From contig JAVTVY010037258.1 in NCBI GenBank assembly GCA_036873755.1, positions 1 through 64,000 on the forward strand: a stretch of 64,000 bases of DNA, read 5' to 3'. Origin of the DNA: Hanleya hanleyi (Eukaryota > Mollusca > Polyplacophora > Lepidopleurida > Hanleyidae). The position numbers and the translations under genes were made by a program. Below are positions 1-10,216 of this stretch, one piece after another; position 1 is the stretch's first letter, and the number at the start of each line of letters is the position of its first letter. The notes beneath the pieces were generated by a model. That model saw nothing but the letters and a program-made list of their open reading frames with translations. It ran no database searches and had not been told where the DNA came from.

Positions 1-1512
1 GTTACACATTTGTACTTATAGTACAAGAAAAAAGGAAAGGGGGGGGAGTGGGGAATGTCCACAGAGGGGTGGAATGTCCTGGCTCATAAGCTATCAATCA
101 CCATTATGTCTTGTTTTTCATTTGTTTACAATAATTTGATTATATATAACTATTGTATAAACATCGCAATATTTCTGTCCATTATAGTAAAATCTCTCTT
201 CGAATCGTTTGGCATTCTTAATTTTTCATTTAAGGATAAAATTAAAATAATTCTATCAGTTTAATTCCTTAAATAAATTTATAATGAAGAAGCATCCCAA
301 TATTTTGTGGTTTATATATTCGATCAACATACTTTATCGCAGATTCGATCCAGAGTATCAATTCTGATCGAATGTGTTTGATTATACTGTAAATAATTCA
401 TATTTTCGGGACCTTGAAATGAAACATATAGGCAGTCTGCTATGTCAGATAAAGAACAATACGGTTCCCGCGATTGATCAAATATTCAATGCATCATCCA
501 CAACCACAGCAATTCGGAAACTTTTGGGTTGCCAGTATTTCATCAGAAATCACCAAGCCACAAACGACCAGGAAAATGAAAAGAACTCGCACTAGGCTGA
601 GCCTATGTATATAATTTTCAATGTCCCTTCTAAGCTTCCGTAATATAACAGTGACTATATAGACCTATATGCATATGGTTTGCGAAAAAGGAAAAAAAAA
701 AAAAAAAAAATGATACGAAAAAGGCAAAGTGAGAAGCGAACAAAAGAAGTCTACTTCGTTCGTTTCTAGGCTTTGCCTATTTCATATTAGAGAGGGCCCA
801 TTCTAAGTTCTTTTCACTACCAACTTACCTTTGTAGCCATACTTATTAAAGTAAAGTCAATCCCAAGCATTCAACCCTCTCCAAGAGCTCTGAAATGATC
901 ATTTTAAGAAGTATGGGTATTGAAATTTGGTCAAACCCATATTATCACCAGGAGAGTACAGTAGTCTCCCCTGTCTGTCTTGAGTGATGCGACAACAAAC
1001 CACGTGACCTTATGTGTCGCGCTGTTGGCGCAAACTTTGAACGAAGTGACTTTAGATCTGATCATATTTGTTTGTATTTGAAAAGCTGTGATACAATCTT
1101 CATACTTGAGATTCAAGTTACGCCAACAGTGATTTTGTCACGACTGACGGATAAAACAGGTACGGTAACAGGTAACAACTGGTACAGACAGTGTTGGAAA
1201 CTAGGGTCACCGTAACGTTAAACTCGATCTGTTACTGTTCAACACATGGTTACAATGACTGTCAGACGAGGCTTTGGAGAGAGTGCTATCTTTAAGATTA
1301 ACAACAACAACAACTACCCAGTGACCAGAATTGGTTACGGAATAGAGCCTCAAATTAGACAGCAACAACAAGTAAGGGAGTCGCGGCGATGACCGGGATT
1401 CTTTCCTCGCGATTCACCTGTTCACTGTGTGACATTAAATCATTATCATGAGAGTACCCCCAGTGCCACTGGCAGTGGCAGTTGAACTTGTTGAACTACC
1501 CCAGTGGCAGTG
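1..1512. other. Non-coding AT-rich DNA
   Basis: I see no gene here. The stretch has a homopolymer A run near 689-709 and several CCAGTGGCAGT-type short repeats near 1460-1512. Around 1150-1250 there are degenerate GGTAACtgtTACTG motifs that resemble those at 6830-7420. Open frames are short and on both strands, with no recognisable protein. Confidence 0.5.
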
Positions 1513-2100
1513 CATAGGAAACACGTGACAGTGCTGCAGGCCTATGATAGTAAGAGATATAGACAAGGAATGCAACAAGAGTCCAGCAAAACGGCCGAAT
1601 AACCTCTAATAAAGCGATTTTGCCACCAAAAATTCACCCAAGCCTTTCTGATATATTAGTTAGTGCTCACGAACAGTTATTCCAATCATATCCCGTTCTC
1701 AGCACGAGTTTTTGTTGATCTTTTCAAAGTCGTCCACCAGACCTTTTTCCTGAGACAGCCACCATTTTCAACAGCTCCAGGTGCGTGATTTGACCAATCA
1801 CATTCGCCAAAGGTAGCTGCGTCTTTGCTTGACCATAAGGTGTTAGACAATCAATTTGTGTTGACAGCGATTTCGGTGGACGACTTTGAAAAGATCGACA
1901 AAGACTCGAGCTGTGAACGGGATATGATCGGAAAAACTGTTCGTAAGCACTAACTAATATATTAGAAAGGCTTGGGTGAATTTTTGGTGGCAAAATTGCT
2001 TTATTAGTGGTTATTCTGCCGTTTTGCTGGACTCTTGTTTCGTTTCTTGTCTATATCTCTTACTATCATAGGCCTGCAGCACTGTCACATGTTTCCTATA
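1513..2100. mobile_element. Foldback (large inverted repeat) element
   Basis: Arms of about 227 bp at 1513-1739 and 1874-2100 are near-perfect reverse complements, so the block can fold into one long hairpin with a loop of about 134 bp. The outer ends read ATAGGAAACA and TGTTTCCTAT. The arms contain a matching AAAGTCGTCCACC/GGTGGACGACTTT pair at the inner edge. No protein is encoded and the short minus-strand frame here is a by-product. It is a MITE or foldback transposon. I could not find a clean target duplication. Confidence 0.8.
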
Positions 2101-2291
2101 TTTCTATCTAGGAAGTAAAATAATGAATTTTATGATGAAAGTAAATTTACCATTTGATATGGTGCATCCCAGCAAAAGTGTCCCAGTCCGCCCCTAAGCA
2201 TGATCTATTCCTTCTTGTGAAAAAACACTAATACATAAGCTTACATCTGAGATAATAAATTGACACATTGAATTAAACTGTACCTTTGTCC

Positions 2292-3634
2292 ACAGGGGCT
2301 CATTACCGTTGTTAATTGGTTAATTAGGTTGATGACCGGGGGGTGGAGGTCGAGGTAGGGAATAAATAGGGAGGAAGGTTAATCAAGTTGGAGCCGTCAC
2401 CTCACCACGCTCACAAACTTCTTGTTTTATATCCCCTTGTCTTCGAAAAGCGTATAAACTTCTCTTTTAACAGATCGAGAAATGGTTAAAACGCATATTA
2501 CCCCTCGGCCAAAATTTGGCCATCTTTAATTTATGCAAAATCTTTAATGATGTATATCTTTGATACCATTTCAGTGTTCTATACGAAACTTGGTACACAG
2601 CATCGATGTATCAAGTGACTTGCAATGAATAACCACATCAGTTCCTCTGAGTGGCGGGAAGGATGGGCGGCCATCTTTAATTTATGCAAAATCATTAATG
2701 ATCTCTATCTCTGATAACGTTCAAATGCTCGATGTAAAATTTGGTATACATCATCCATGCATCAACAGACTTATGTAATGAATACCGGTTTTTCTGATTG
2801 GATGGAAACCTTGCAGGCCATTTCTAGTTGCAACATTTTTCATAATCTGTATATTTGTCACTTGACTACTTGGTGTTCCTGAAATCTTGGTTCAAATTCA
2901 ATACATTATGAATGGCTGACGCCCAGAGCCGAGGGGTTTTCAGATGCGCAGCTTCGTATATATATCTTACTTTACCTTCTCCTGGTCTGGCCTCTTTATG
3001 CAAAAAATCCATTTTATCCGCCAAATTTTAACCGATATTTCCAGGCTGACCAAAATCTCGATAATTCCTCTCGCCACAGTGCCCGAGAACGAACGAGACT
3101 TCCTCGCCAGGGTTTGTAGCGAGCCAACTATCAGCTGGTATCAGTTGATTTGAGACCAAAATGGTGGAAGACGAGAGCAAGCAAACTGAGACTGACTAAA
3201 ACAACAGGGAAAGACTGTGGCCCCTACAGCCACCACGGGCATAGCGACTGATGGCTCGAGATGAACTCGGGCCTGGCGAGGAAGTCTCGCGCGTTCTCGG
3301 GCACTGTGGCAAGAGGAATTATCGAGATTTTGGTCAGTCTGTGAATATCGGTTAAAATTTGGCGGGTAAATGCACTTTTTTTGCATGAAGAGGCCAGACC
3401 AGGAGAAGGTAAAGTACTACTGGTATGATATGCGTTTTAACCAATTCTCGATCTGTTAAAAGGGAAGTTTATTCGCTTTTCGAAGACAAGGGGATATAAA
3501 ACAAGAGGTTTGTGAGCGTGGTGAGGTGACGGCTCCGACTTGATTGACCTCCCTTCCCCATTTATTCCATACCTTGAGGCCCCCCCCTGTAATCAACCTA
3601 ATTAACCAATTAATAACGGTAACGAGCCCATGTG
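2292..3634. mobile_element. Foldback element with 9-bp target duplication (Mutator-like)
   Basis: Left arm 2292-2498 continues at 2959-3112 and pairs with right arm 3262-3634. The arms are interrupted on the left by a separate repeat (2499-2958). The motif CCTTTGTCC occurs immediately outside both ends (2283-2291 and 3635-3643), which is a 9-bp target site duplication. Without the insertion the element would be about 0.88 kb, mostly inverted repeat. A 9-bp duplication with long TIRs is typical of Mutator-like (MULE) non-autonomous elements. The assignment is inference because there is no transposase. Confidence 0.75.
2499..2958 (-). mobile_element. Nested repeat bounded by CCCCTCGG / CCGAGGGG
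   Basis: This sequence interrupts the left arm of the surrounding foldback. The arm is continuous in the right-hand copy (about 3405-3440), which gives an empty site. It begins TACCCCTCGGCC and ends GCCGAGGGG...GATGCGCAGCTTCGTA. A larger relative in the opposite orientation lies at 26336-27355. The interior has two diverged units of the 'catctttaatttatgcaaaa' type, about 140 bp each. It does not code for protein. The family name is unknown to me. Confidence 0.7.
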
Positions 3635-3719
3635 CCTTTGTCCATCCTCTTTCAATAGAATTAAAACAGTAATGAATTGTGTACCGCAGAAAATTTAATT
3701 GGTTCAAGAGCTTTAAAAG

Positions 3720-4345
3720 TCCATGAGGTGTACATGTACTTGGGGTACATGCATATTTTGGCAAAGTCCATGAGGTGTTCTTGAGGTATAGGTAATGTCC
3801 ATGAGGTGTACTTGAGGTACATGCATATTTTGGCAAAGTCCATGAGGTGTTCTTGAGGTATAGATAAATTACATGTGTATTTTGACAAAGTCCATGAGGT
3901 GTACTTGGGGTACATGCATATTTTGGCAAAGTCCATGAGGTGTTCTTGAGGTACATAGGTAAATTACATGTATATTTTGACAAAGTCCATGAGGTGTACT
4001 TGGCCACTACCATACTTTGGCAAAGTCCATGAGGTGTTCTTGAGGTATAGGTAAATTACAAGTATATTTTGACAAAGTCCCAGAGGTGTACTTGAGGTAC
4101 GTGCATATTTTGGCAAAGTCCATAAGGTGTACTTGAGGTGTAGGTAAATTACTTAAGTATATTTTGATAAAGTCCATCATTGAGGTGTACTTGGGGTACA
4201 TGCATATGTTGGCAAACTCCATGAGGTGTAAGTAAATTACAAGTATATTTTGTCAAAGTCCAGGAGGTGTACTTGAGGTGTACATGTATACACCTTGAGA
4301 AAGAAAATGAGGTGTACACCTCAGGTACATGTACATCTCGAATAC
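3720..4345. repeat. Minisatellite, ~45-bp unit in ~90-bp pairs
   Basis: The words CAAAGTCCATGAGGTGTaCTTG and gcatattttGG recur about every 45 bp, with two alternating variants that give a higher-order period near 90 bp. Both strands therefore stay open for long stretches, and the minus-strand frames rich in 'SWTLPKYAC' are products of the repeat, not genes. Confidence 0.85.
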
Positions 4346-4417
4346 ACCTCAACTCTGTAAGGGTGGTCAATACTGTGCACAGGCTGAATCTGTGGTCTCC
4401 ATATTTAATTCTACTAC

Positions 4418-4455
4418 TCCACTCGGGGGATGGGTGACCGGGTGCTGTACTGGTT
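4418..4455 (+). pseudogene. 5S rRNA-like fragment
   Basis: GGATGGGTGACC followed directly by GGGTGCTGTA matches the 3' third of metazoan 5S rRNA, with the roughly dozen bases normally lying between these two words deleted. The upstream two-thirds of 5S are not recognisable. It may be a 5S pseudogene or a remnant of a 5S-derived SINE. Confidence 0.35.
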
Positions 4456-4822
4456 GGGCTGATCAGTGTCCAGGATAATAGGAAGTGTGAATACTCATGG
4501 ATCATGTGGATCCAATTTTCAGCCTACTTTCGGCAACTATATGAGGGAATTTCCCGAAATCAACACCATGTGATGTTGTCAGTCAATCAGCTAAACTCTA
4601 CCGACGCAACCCCAACTCATGTACTGTCCTACTTGTTCAAAATTACAGATCTACAACACCTCTTGGATGATACGGAAGTTATTCATATCTGTATCTTTGT
4701 AAGCTCAGGACAGTACATGTATGTGTTTCAAAAGTGGAATGAAATACCTGTAATTTATCAGATTTCTGGAGTCTGTTCTCCACCGGATGAAGACCGAACA
4801 CTATATCCCTCTCCAGGCGCGC

Positions 4823-5776
4823 GTTGCAAATTAGCAACAGCTCATTAGCCAATCAGGTATTTATCCATGAATATGGTTTTTCATGTTATATGTATTTAGG
4901 TAACACTGAAGGACATTGTTGCTCTTTTGCAACCTAGAGTTCATACTCAGCTCACCAGGTGGCGTAGTTAGAATCCTTTCAATATGGCAGCTTCCATGTG
5001 AGAAGAAATCTGGTTGTGCACTTGCCGAATTAAGGTAAATATCACAAGAACCCTCTGTCATAATCAATATTGTACCGCATAGGTAATAAGAGGAATTAGT
5101 ATAGATAGAGTAGATGCTGTATAATAAGTAAAATTGTTCATAGTTACTTTCCCAGAAATTGTTTTTTTCTGTTGTTGCGAATTTGCAACGTTTGACCTCA
5201 GGTGTCCTATTAGTTGTTGCATATTTGCAACATTTGCCCAGTTGTACGGACTGAAGTTTTTTTGATTTCTTTGAACAAACATATTATAAATGTATATTTC
5301 TTTTCTCCGCGTTCTATTTATTACTTTGGGGTCTTTTGGCATTACATAAACTTCAAATAGAGATGTTTCGCCACATTACTGCTGAAGAAGTTATCTTATG
5401 AATTATGAATGCTCATATATAAATGAAACAACCCTGGTCTCATTGTAAAACATCAAATACATAAATAAAGGAAAATAATAAAGTAAATAAATTAGAACAA
5501 TTAGTAAATCAGCCAAAAAAGCTTTGATTACTTTATTTATACATTAGTTTATGTCCATTTTATGTGGTGCCAAAAGGTGGCCTCACTGCTGTAAAGGGAG
5601 ATTTTGATCCCACACAACACGAATTTCAAACCTGTTTCGTCTTTATAGCAACTTTCATATCAAATGACTTATTTATAAAGACATAGAAAACTGTATTTTT
5701 CTTTTTTGGGAAAAATTAAAACTTGTTGCCTTTGATGTATAGCTGACTTTTATGGCTAACGTTGCAAATTTGCAAC
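4823..5776. repeat. Cluster of GTTGCnnnTTTGCAAC palindromes
   Basis: The 16-bp palindrome GTTGCaaatTTGCAAC or close variants occurs at 4823-4838, 4918-4933, 5174-5189, 5216-5231 and 5761-5776. The copies are not part of a tandem array, and their flanks differ. The region codes for no recognisable protein. Confidence 0.7.
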
Positions 5777-5994
5777 GTTCCCATAATCCTTTGCGGGCAG
5801 CAGGTGAAATTTTTTTTTTGTGAAATTGATTATATTTGGCCAAGGGGATCATTTTCTCATAATATCAGATTTTTCCTTCCGGTAGAATTAATTGGGTCCT
5901 GAAAGGGATATACGATAAATTATCGGATATCAGTCCTCAATAACGGCGACACACGATTCGCAAGCCATCTTATGGGTGGCGAAGTATACACAAA

Positions 5995-6060
5995 TGTGTT
6001 GTGATATGACTGATAAAATGTTAAAAATGACATTAAATCCTACTCATCCACTCACTCAAT
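5995..6060 (+). mobile_element. Molluscan SINE/LINE tail copy
   Basis: It reads GTGATATGACTG, then a diverged 'aaaatgttaaaaatgacattaaat' core, and ends in CCACTCACTCAAT. Only the 3' tail is recognisable. The same tail recurs at 8073, 9473, 18140, 31508, 42906 and 47766. Confidence 0.65.
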
Positions 6061-6423
6061 CAGTGGGTTACTCAGCCCCCCTGATCTTCCCTTACACATC
6101 AGTTAAGAGTTTAACTTGTGTGGCCCTGTCAAATACGCGAATGGTGTTAGCCAGAGATACTGGACAGTTAAATTAAAATTTGGACAAATGAACTTTGGAA
6201 AATTGATCAAACAAGGAATCAGACTCCTAATTTGGCAATAATGTAATCACTGGACAGGCAGATTTTGTATCCTGGCTAACAGCTTTCGTGTTGGCAACTT
6301 TTGTCATCAATAGCAAAGAAGAGAACTGTCTCTTGCAACTGAAGTTGCTCAAAATTCCAAGATGAAGATTTTGGTCACTTCAGACTGGATCAAAATATTC
6401 AACTTTCAAATTCATTCTAGACC

Positions 6424-6776
6424 CAGGGGTCGAAATATTCAAAATATTTTACCTGTCATACGAGACAGGTGACCAAAATGTTTACCTGTCACCTTTAAGA
6501 ATTACCTGCACATGCAATCATTGAAATTGTCGCATACATGTAACCCGAGATTGATGACGAAGTTAGATATTGCAAGACACTAATTAATTAATGACACCTT
6601 GTTTACTTGCACTTATTAGCAGGTGTTTTGAATGAATTTTGTTGAAGATATATTTTGAACACCAAAACAAAATTATTGGCTACCTGTCAATAGAGACAGG
6701 TACTTTATTTCTCTACCTGTCTCTTTAAAAAATTACCTGTCTCTGACAGGTAGACAGGTGTAAATTTCGACCCCTG
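6424..6776. mobile_element. MITE with CAGGGGTCGAAAT ends and 6-bp TSD
   Basis: The ends CAGGGGTCGAAAT (6424) and ATTTCGACCCCTG (to 6776) are exact inverted repeats of 13 bp. TAGACC flanks both sides (6418-6423 and 6777-6782). The interior carries several ACCTGTC...GACAGGT stem pairs. It does not encode protein. The CAGGG start recalls hAT-like MITEs, but hAT normally gives an 8-bp duplication, so the superfamily is left open. Confidence 0.8.
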
Positions 6777-6829
6777 TAGACCGAAGTCTGTTATGAAGAT
6801 TTAGTCATTAATTCTCAGCTACATGTACA

Positions 6830-7420
6830 CAGGCAAACTTTCCCTGTTCACTACCATTCACTTCTGTACTACTTGGTACAATTCAGCTTCATGTTGGTAA
6901 TCTCTAGGTACACAACCTATTGGAACTGTGCAGAAATTTGAAGCTTGGTGCTGTGAACAGTACCCTGAAGTTACCAATCAGTTACCAGATGTACCTACTG
7001 GTAACTGATTACAGGAACTGTTCTGACTTGAAGGAAATGAAATGTTTGGTAACTGATTGGTGACCATTTGGTACTGTTCAATTACTGGTTGGTGACTAAC
7101 TTGACAACTGTTCAATATCACTGTAAATAGGACCTTTCCAGCCAGTGCCTGCAGTCACCAAGAGGACTGTACTGGTATGTATAAAGCAGAAATGAGTTTG
7201 TGACCGTTCAGTAACTGAGCAAGTAACTGTAGTGTTACATGTACTTCATTCTTATCCGCATGTAATCAACTTAGTGTGGAAAATAGGGCTGATAACATAG
7301 CGGTAACTGCTTGTAAACCAGTCAGTAAAAATATATGTATTCATCCTATCATGGGGGAACTGATCAGTAACCGTTTTTTAACAGCTCAGTTGAAAACTTC
7401 AAGATGTAATCAGTCTCAAA
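6830..7420. repeat. Degenerate GGTAACTGATnnGTAACC region
   Basis: Many short, imperfect copies of GGTAACTGAT, TTGGTGAC and GAACTGTTC occur in both orientations, so the region is rich in small dyads. There is no strict period and no coding potential. It may be the decayed remnant of a minisatellite or of a tandem-rich MITE. Confidence 0.5.
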
Positions 7421-8690
7421 ATGGATGGATTTTGTAAACAATCCCCTTTGCGGCCATGTTTTTCAGTAGGAAAGATAACCAAAGCATCATATGTTTGATG
7501 ATCAATAATCATGATAATGGGATCGCCATACACAACAAATGCGAGAATACCTTGTCAGAGAAATTTGAAACTCTGCTTGCTTCGACAGGTTTGCTGTTTC
7601 ACCATTGAGTGTGTGTTGTACGCGCATAGCACGCGGTTTGGTATATCGCATACGTTGGTAAAATGCACCACACATCTTACGCTGGTTGACACAGCCATGG
7701 AAACATAAACTGCATTTTTACTCGAGAATGGTAGGAACAAGTTTAGTTTTTTGTGGCCAAATGTGTTTCATTTTGTACCTGTTGCAACATGTCATTTTCG
7801 TTTGAGTTTGAGAGACATCGATTTCAGCCTACATGTAGATTTGAGTCTAATAAAGGCTAATTTCATCTTTATTTCGCCTTGTGGGGCTTCCAAAGATTGA
7901 CCTGGGGTGTCACTGTGCACACTGCAGGTCATGAAAAAAAGTAAGAGCCTGAGCTCCTCAGACATCTGGACAGAGGTGACCAAGTGTCACACCCATGGGG
8001 TTTCCAGAACTTGGCAAAAAGAAATAGGACAATGGAGTCCTGGGTGTGAAAAGAAATACATGTAGGACCCAAATGTTGTGATATGACTGAAATATTGCTG
8101 AAAGTGACATTAAATCATATTCACTCACTCCTACCAGAATCAGTTCTCCACAACTCAGTAATGGTGCTACCAGTTACTGAGTGTTACATGTACTGTTTGG
8201 TAGATCTATGCCTTCCTACAACATTAGTCAATCAGAATGAGTAGAGATTCAATGTATCTATTTTTCAGGATTTATTTCAATATTTTGTGTACATGTATTC
8301 ATATGAGAGGAAGACGATACATGTACATGTACATGCATGTATTAGCCTAATATACATTGATGATATTAAAGTCAATGAGGTCAGAACCTCACCTGAGTTA
8401 ACAGTTTACTGTTGCATTTATAACACACCTTGCCCTAGTTCTTAACCCCTTACCTCATTTTCGCGGTGGCTGTGGTTCAGTCCCTATTCATGGAATCCTT
8501 CAATCCTGTGGTTTGATATTGTATCTCTCCTAGGGACTTACATACACATTCTAATGTCAATCGTCCCCAAACAATGTCCCTATCTCCTGGTATGCTGACA
8601 TTGTACAATCTCACACAATATACATATCAAATATATATAGTAGTAATATTGGTGTATGTGTAACATGCACACAGCAGGGCTTGAAACGTC
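7421..8690. other. Non-coding; one SINE tail at 8073-8130
   Basis: I see no gene. A SINE-type tail lies at 8073-8130 (GTTGTGATATGACTGAAATA, ending TTCACTCACTC). Around 8300-8350 there is a short run of alternating ACATGT. Reading frames are short and lack family features. Confidence 0.5.
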
Positions 8691-8699
8691 CACATGTCT

Positions 8700-9252
8700 T
8701 CCATGGTACCGTACCTGTCCTTTGTCCTTGGCAGTTGGCACCTGTCCTAGACAGGCGATGTTCACATGTTCATGGCACCTGTAATAGACAGGTAATGTTC
8801 ACATTTCCAAGACACCTGTCCTAGTTGGGTAATGTTCACATTTCCATGACACCTGCCCTAGTTGGGTAATGTTCACATGTCCATGGCACCTGTCCTAGAC
8901 AGGTAATGTTTACATATCCATGGTGCCTGTCTTCAAAGGTCCATGACACCTGTACTAGACAGGTATTGTGCACATGCCCATGGCACCTGTTGTAGTCAGT
9001 TAATGTTCACAGTCAATGGCACCTGTCCAAGACATTTAATGATCGCATGTCCATGACACCTGTCCTAGACAGGTAATGCTCACATGTCCAGGGAACCTGT
9101 CCTACATGTAGACAGGTAATGTTCATATGTTCATGACATTTCTCCAAGGCTTTTAATGTTCACATGTCCGTGACACCTCTCCAAGACATTTGATTTTCAC
9201 ATGTCCATGGCGCCTGTCCTGGATTGGTAATGTTCACATGTCCATGGCACCT
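8700..9252. repeat. 37-bp minisatellite, left block
   Basis: Units of about 37-41 bp run CACCTGTCCTAGACAGGTAA then TGTTCACATGTCCATGG, with considerable divergence. Each unit contains a small dyad (CCTGTC..GACAGG). The array resumes at 9541 after a SINE. Confidence 0.85.
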
Positions 9253-9540
9253 GAGGTTCCTGTTGTTTCAATAAACTTTGTTGAGAAGGAACAGGAACTT
9301 GATAATGTGATGTCTAGCACTGTAATTGCACTTGTCTTTATTGCACCAATGTAAATGTCCTGTCTGTGCCTTGTGCTGTCCTCAGTGTTATATGGGGCGG
9401 ATGGCGATTTATTAAAGATTTATTCTTTGAGGCAACAAGAACGCAACTTGGCTGGGTGGTGCTTGGTTTGTTCGTCGTAATATGACTGAAATATTGTTGA
9501 AAGCCATGTTAAATGCTATTCACTCATTCTCTCACTCTCC
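9253..9540 (+). mobile_element. SINE copy inside minisatellite
   Basis: A block of about 288 bp interrupts the 37-bp array. It starts GGTTCCTGTTG, contains a GAACAGGAAC hairpin partner, a second region 'GCAACAAGAACGCAACTTGG', and ends with the SINE tail (GTCGTAATATGACTGAAATA ... CACTCATTCTCTCACTC). A second full-length copy in the same orientation lies at 31270-31585, which defines the family boundaries. I see no clear tRNA A/B boxes, so the head type is unknown. Confidence 0.75.
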
Positions 9541-10140
9541 AAGACATTCACTGTTGACCTGTCCATGGCACCTCTACAAGACATTCAATGTTCAAATGTC
9601 CATGACACCTGTCCAAGATGGGTAATGTTCATATGTTCATGGAACCTGTCCTAGACAGGTACATGTAAATTGTAATGTTTACATGTCCACAGCACCTCTT
9701 CTCGACTGGTAATGTTTACATGTCCATGGTGCCTGTCTTATTGACAGGTAATGTTCACATTTCCATGACACCTGTCCTAGATGGGTAATGTTCACATTTC
9801 CATGACACCTGTCCTAGATGGGTAATGTTCACATTTCCATGACACCTGTCCTAGATGGGTAATGTTCATATTTCCATGACACCTGTCCTAGATGGGTAAT
9901 GTTCACATTTCCATGACACCTGTCCTAGATGGGTAATGTTCACATTTCCAGGACACCTGTCATAGATGGGTAATGTTCACATTTCCATGACACCTGTCCT
10001 AGATGGGTAATGTTCACATTTCCATGACAGTCACACCTGTCCTAGATGGGTAATGTTCACATTTCCATGACACCTGTCCTAGATGGGTAATGTTCACATT
10101 TCCATGGCAACTGTCCTAGATGGATAATGTTCACGTGTCC
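9541..10140. repeat. 37-bp minisatellite, right block (homogeneous)
   Basis: About ten nearly identical 37-bp units (CACCTGTCCTAGATGGGTAA, then TGTTCACATTTCCATGA) occupy 9760-10138. The homogeneity compared with the left block implies recent expansion of this end. Confidence 0.9.
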
Positions 10141-10216
10141 ATGAACTGATGAAACATTGAACATCACAGATGACTGATGATGGAAATGATCATAGACTGA
10201 TCAATGTCATGTCATC

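Noticed and set aside
3456..4505. Minus-strand frames of 70-185 codons
   Set aside because: They follow the ~45-bp minisatellite and repeat the same short peptide; the 3' part reads into the foldback arm.
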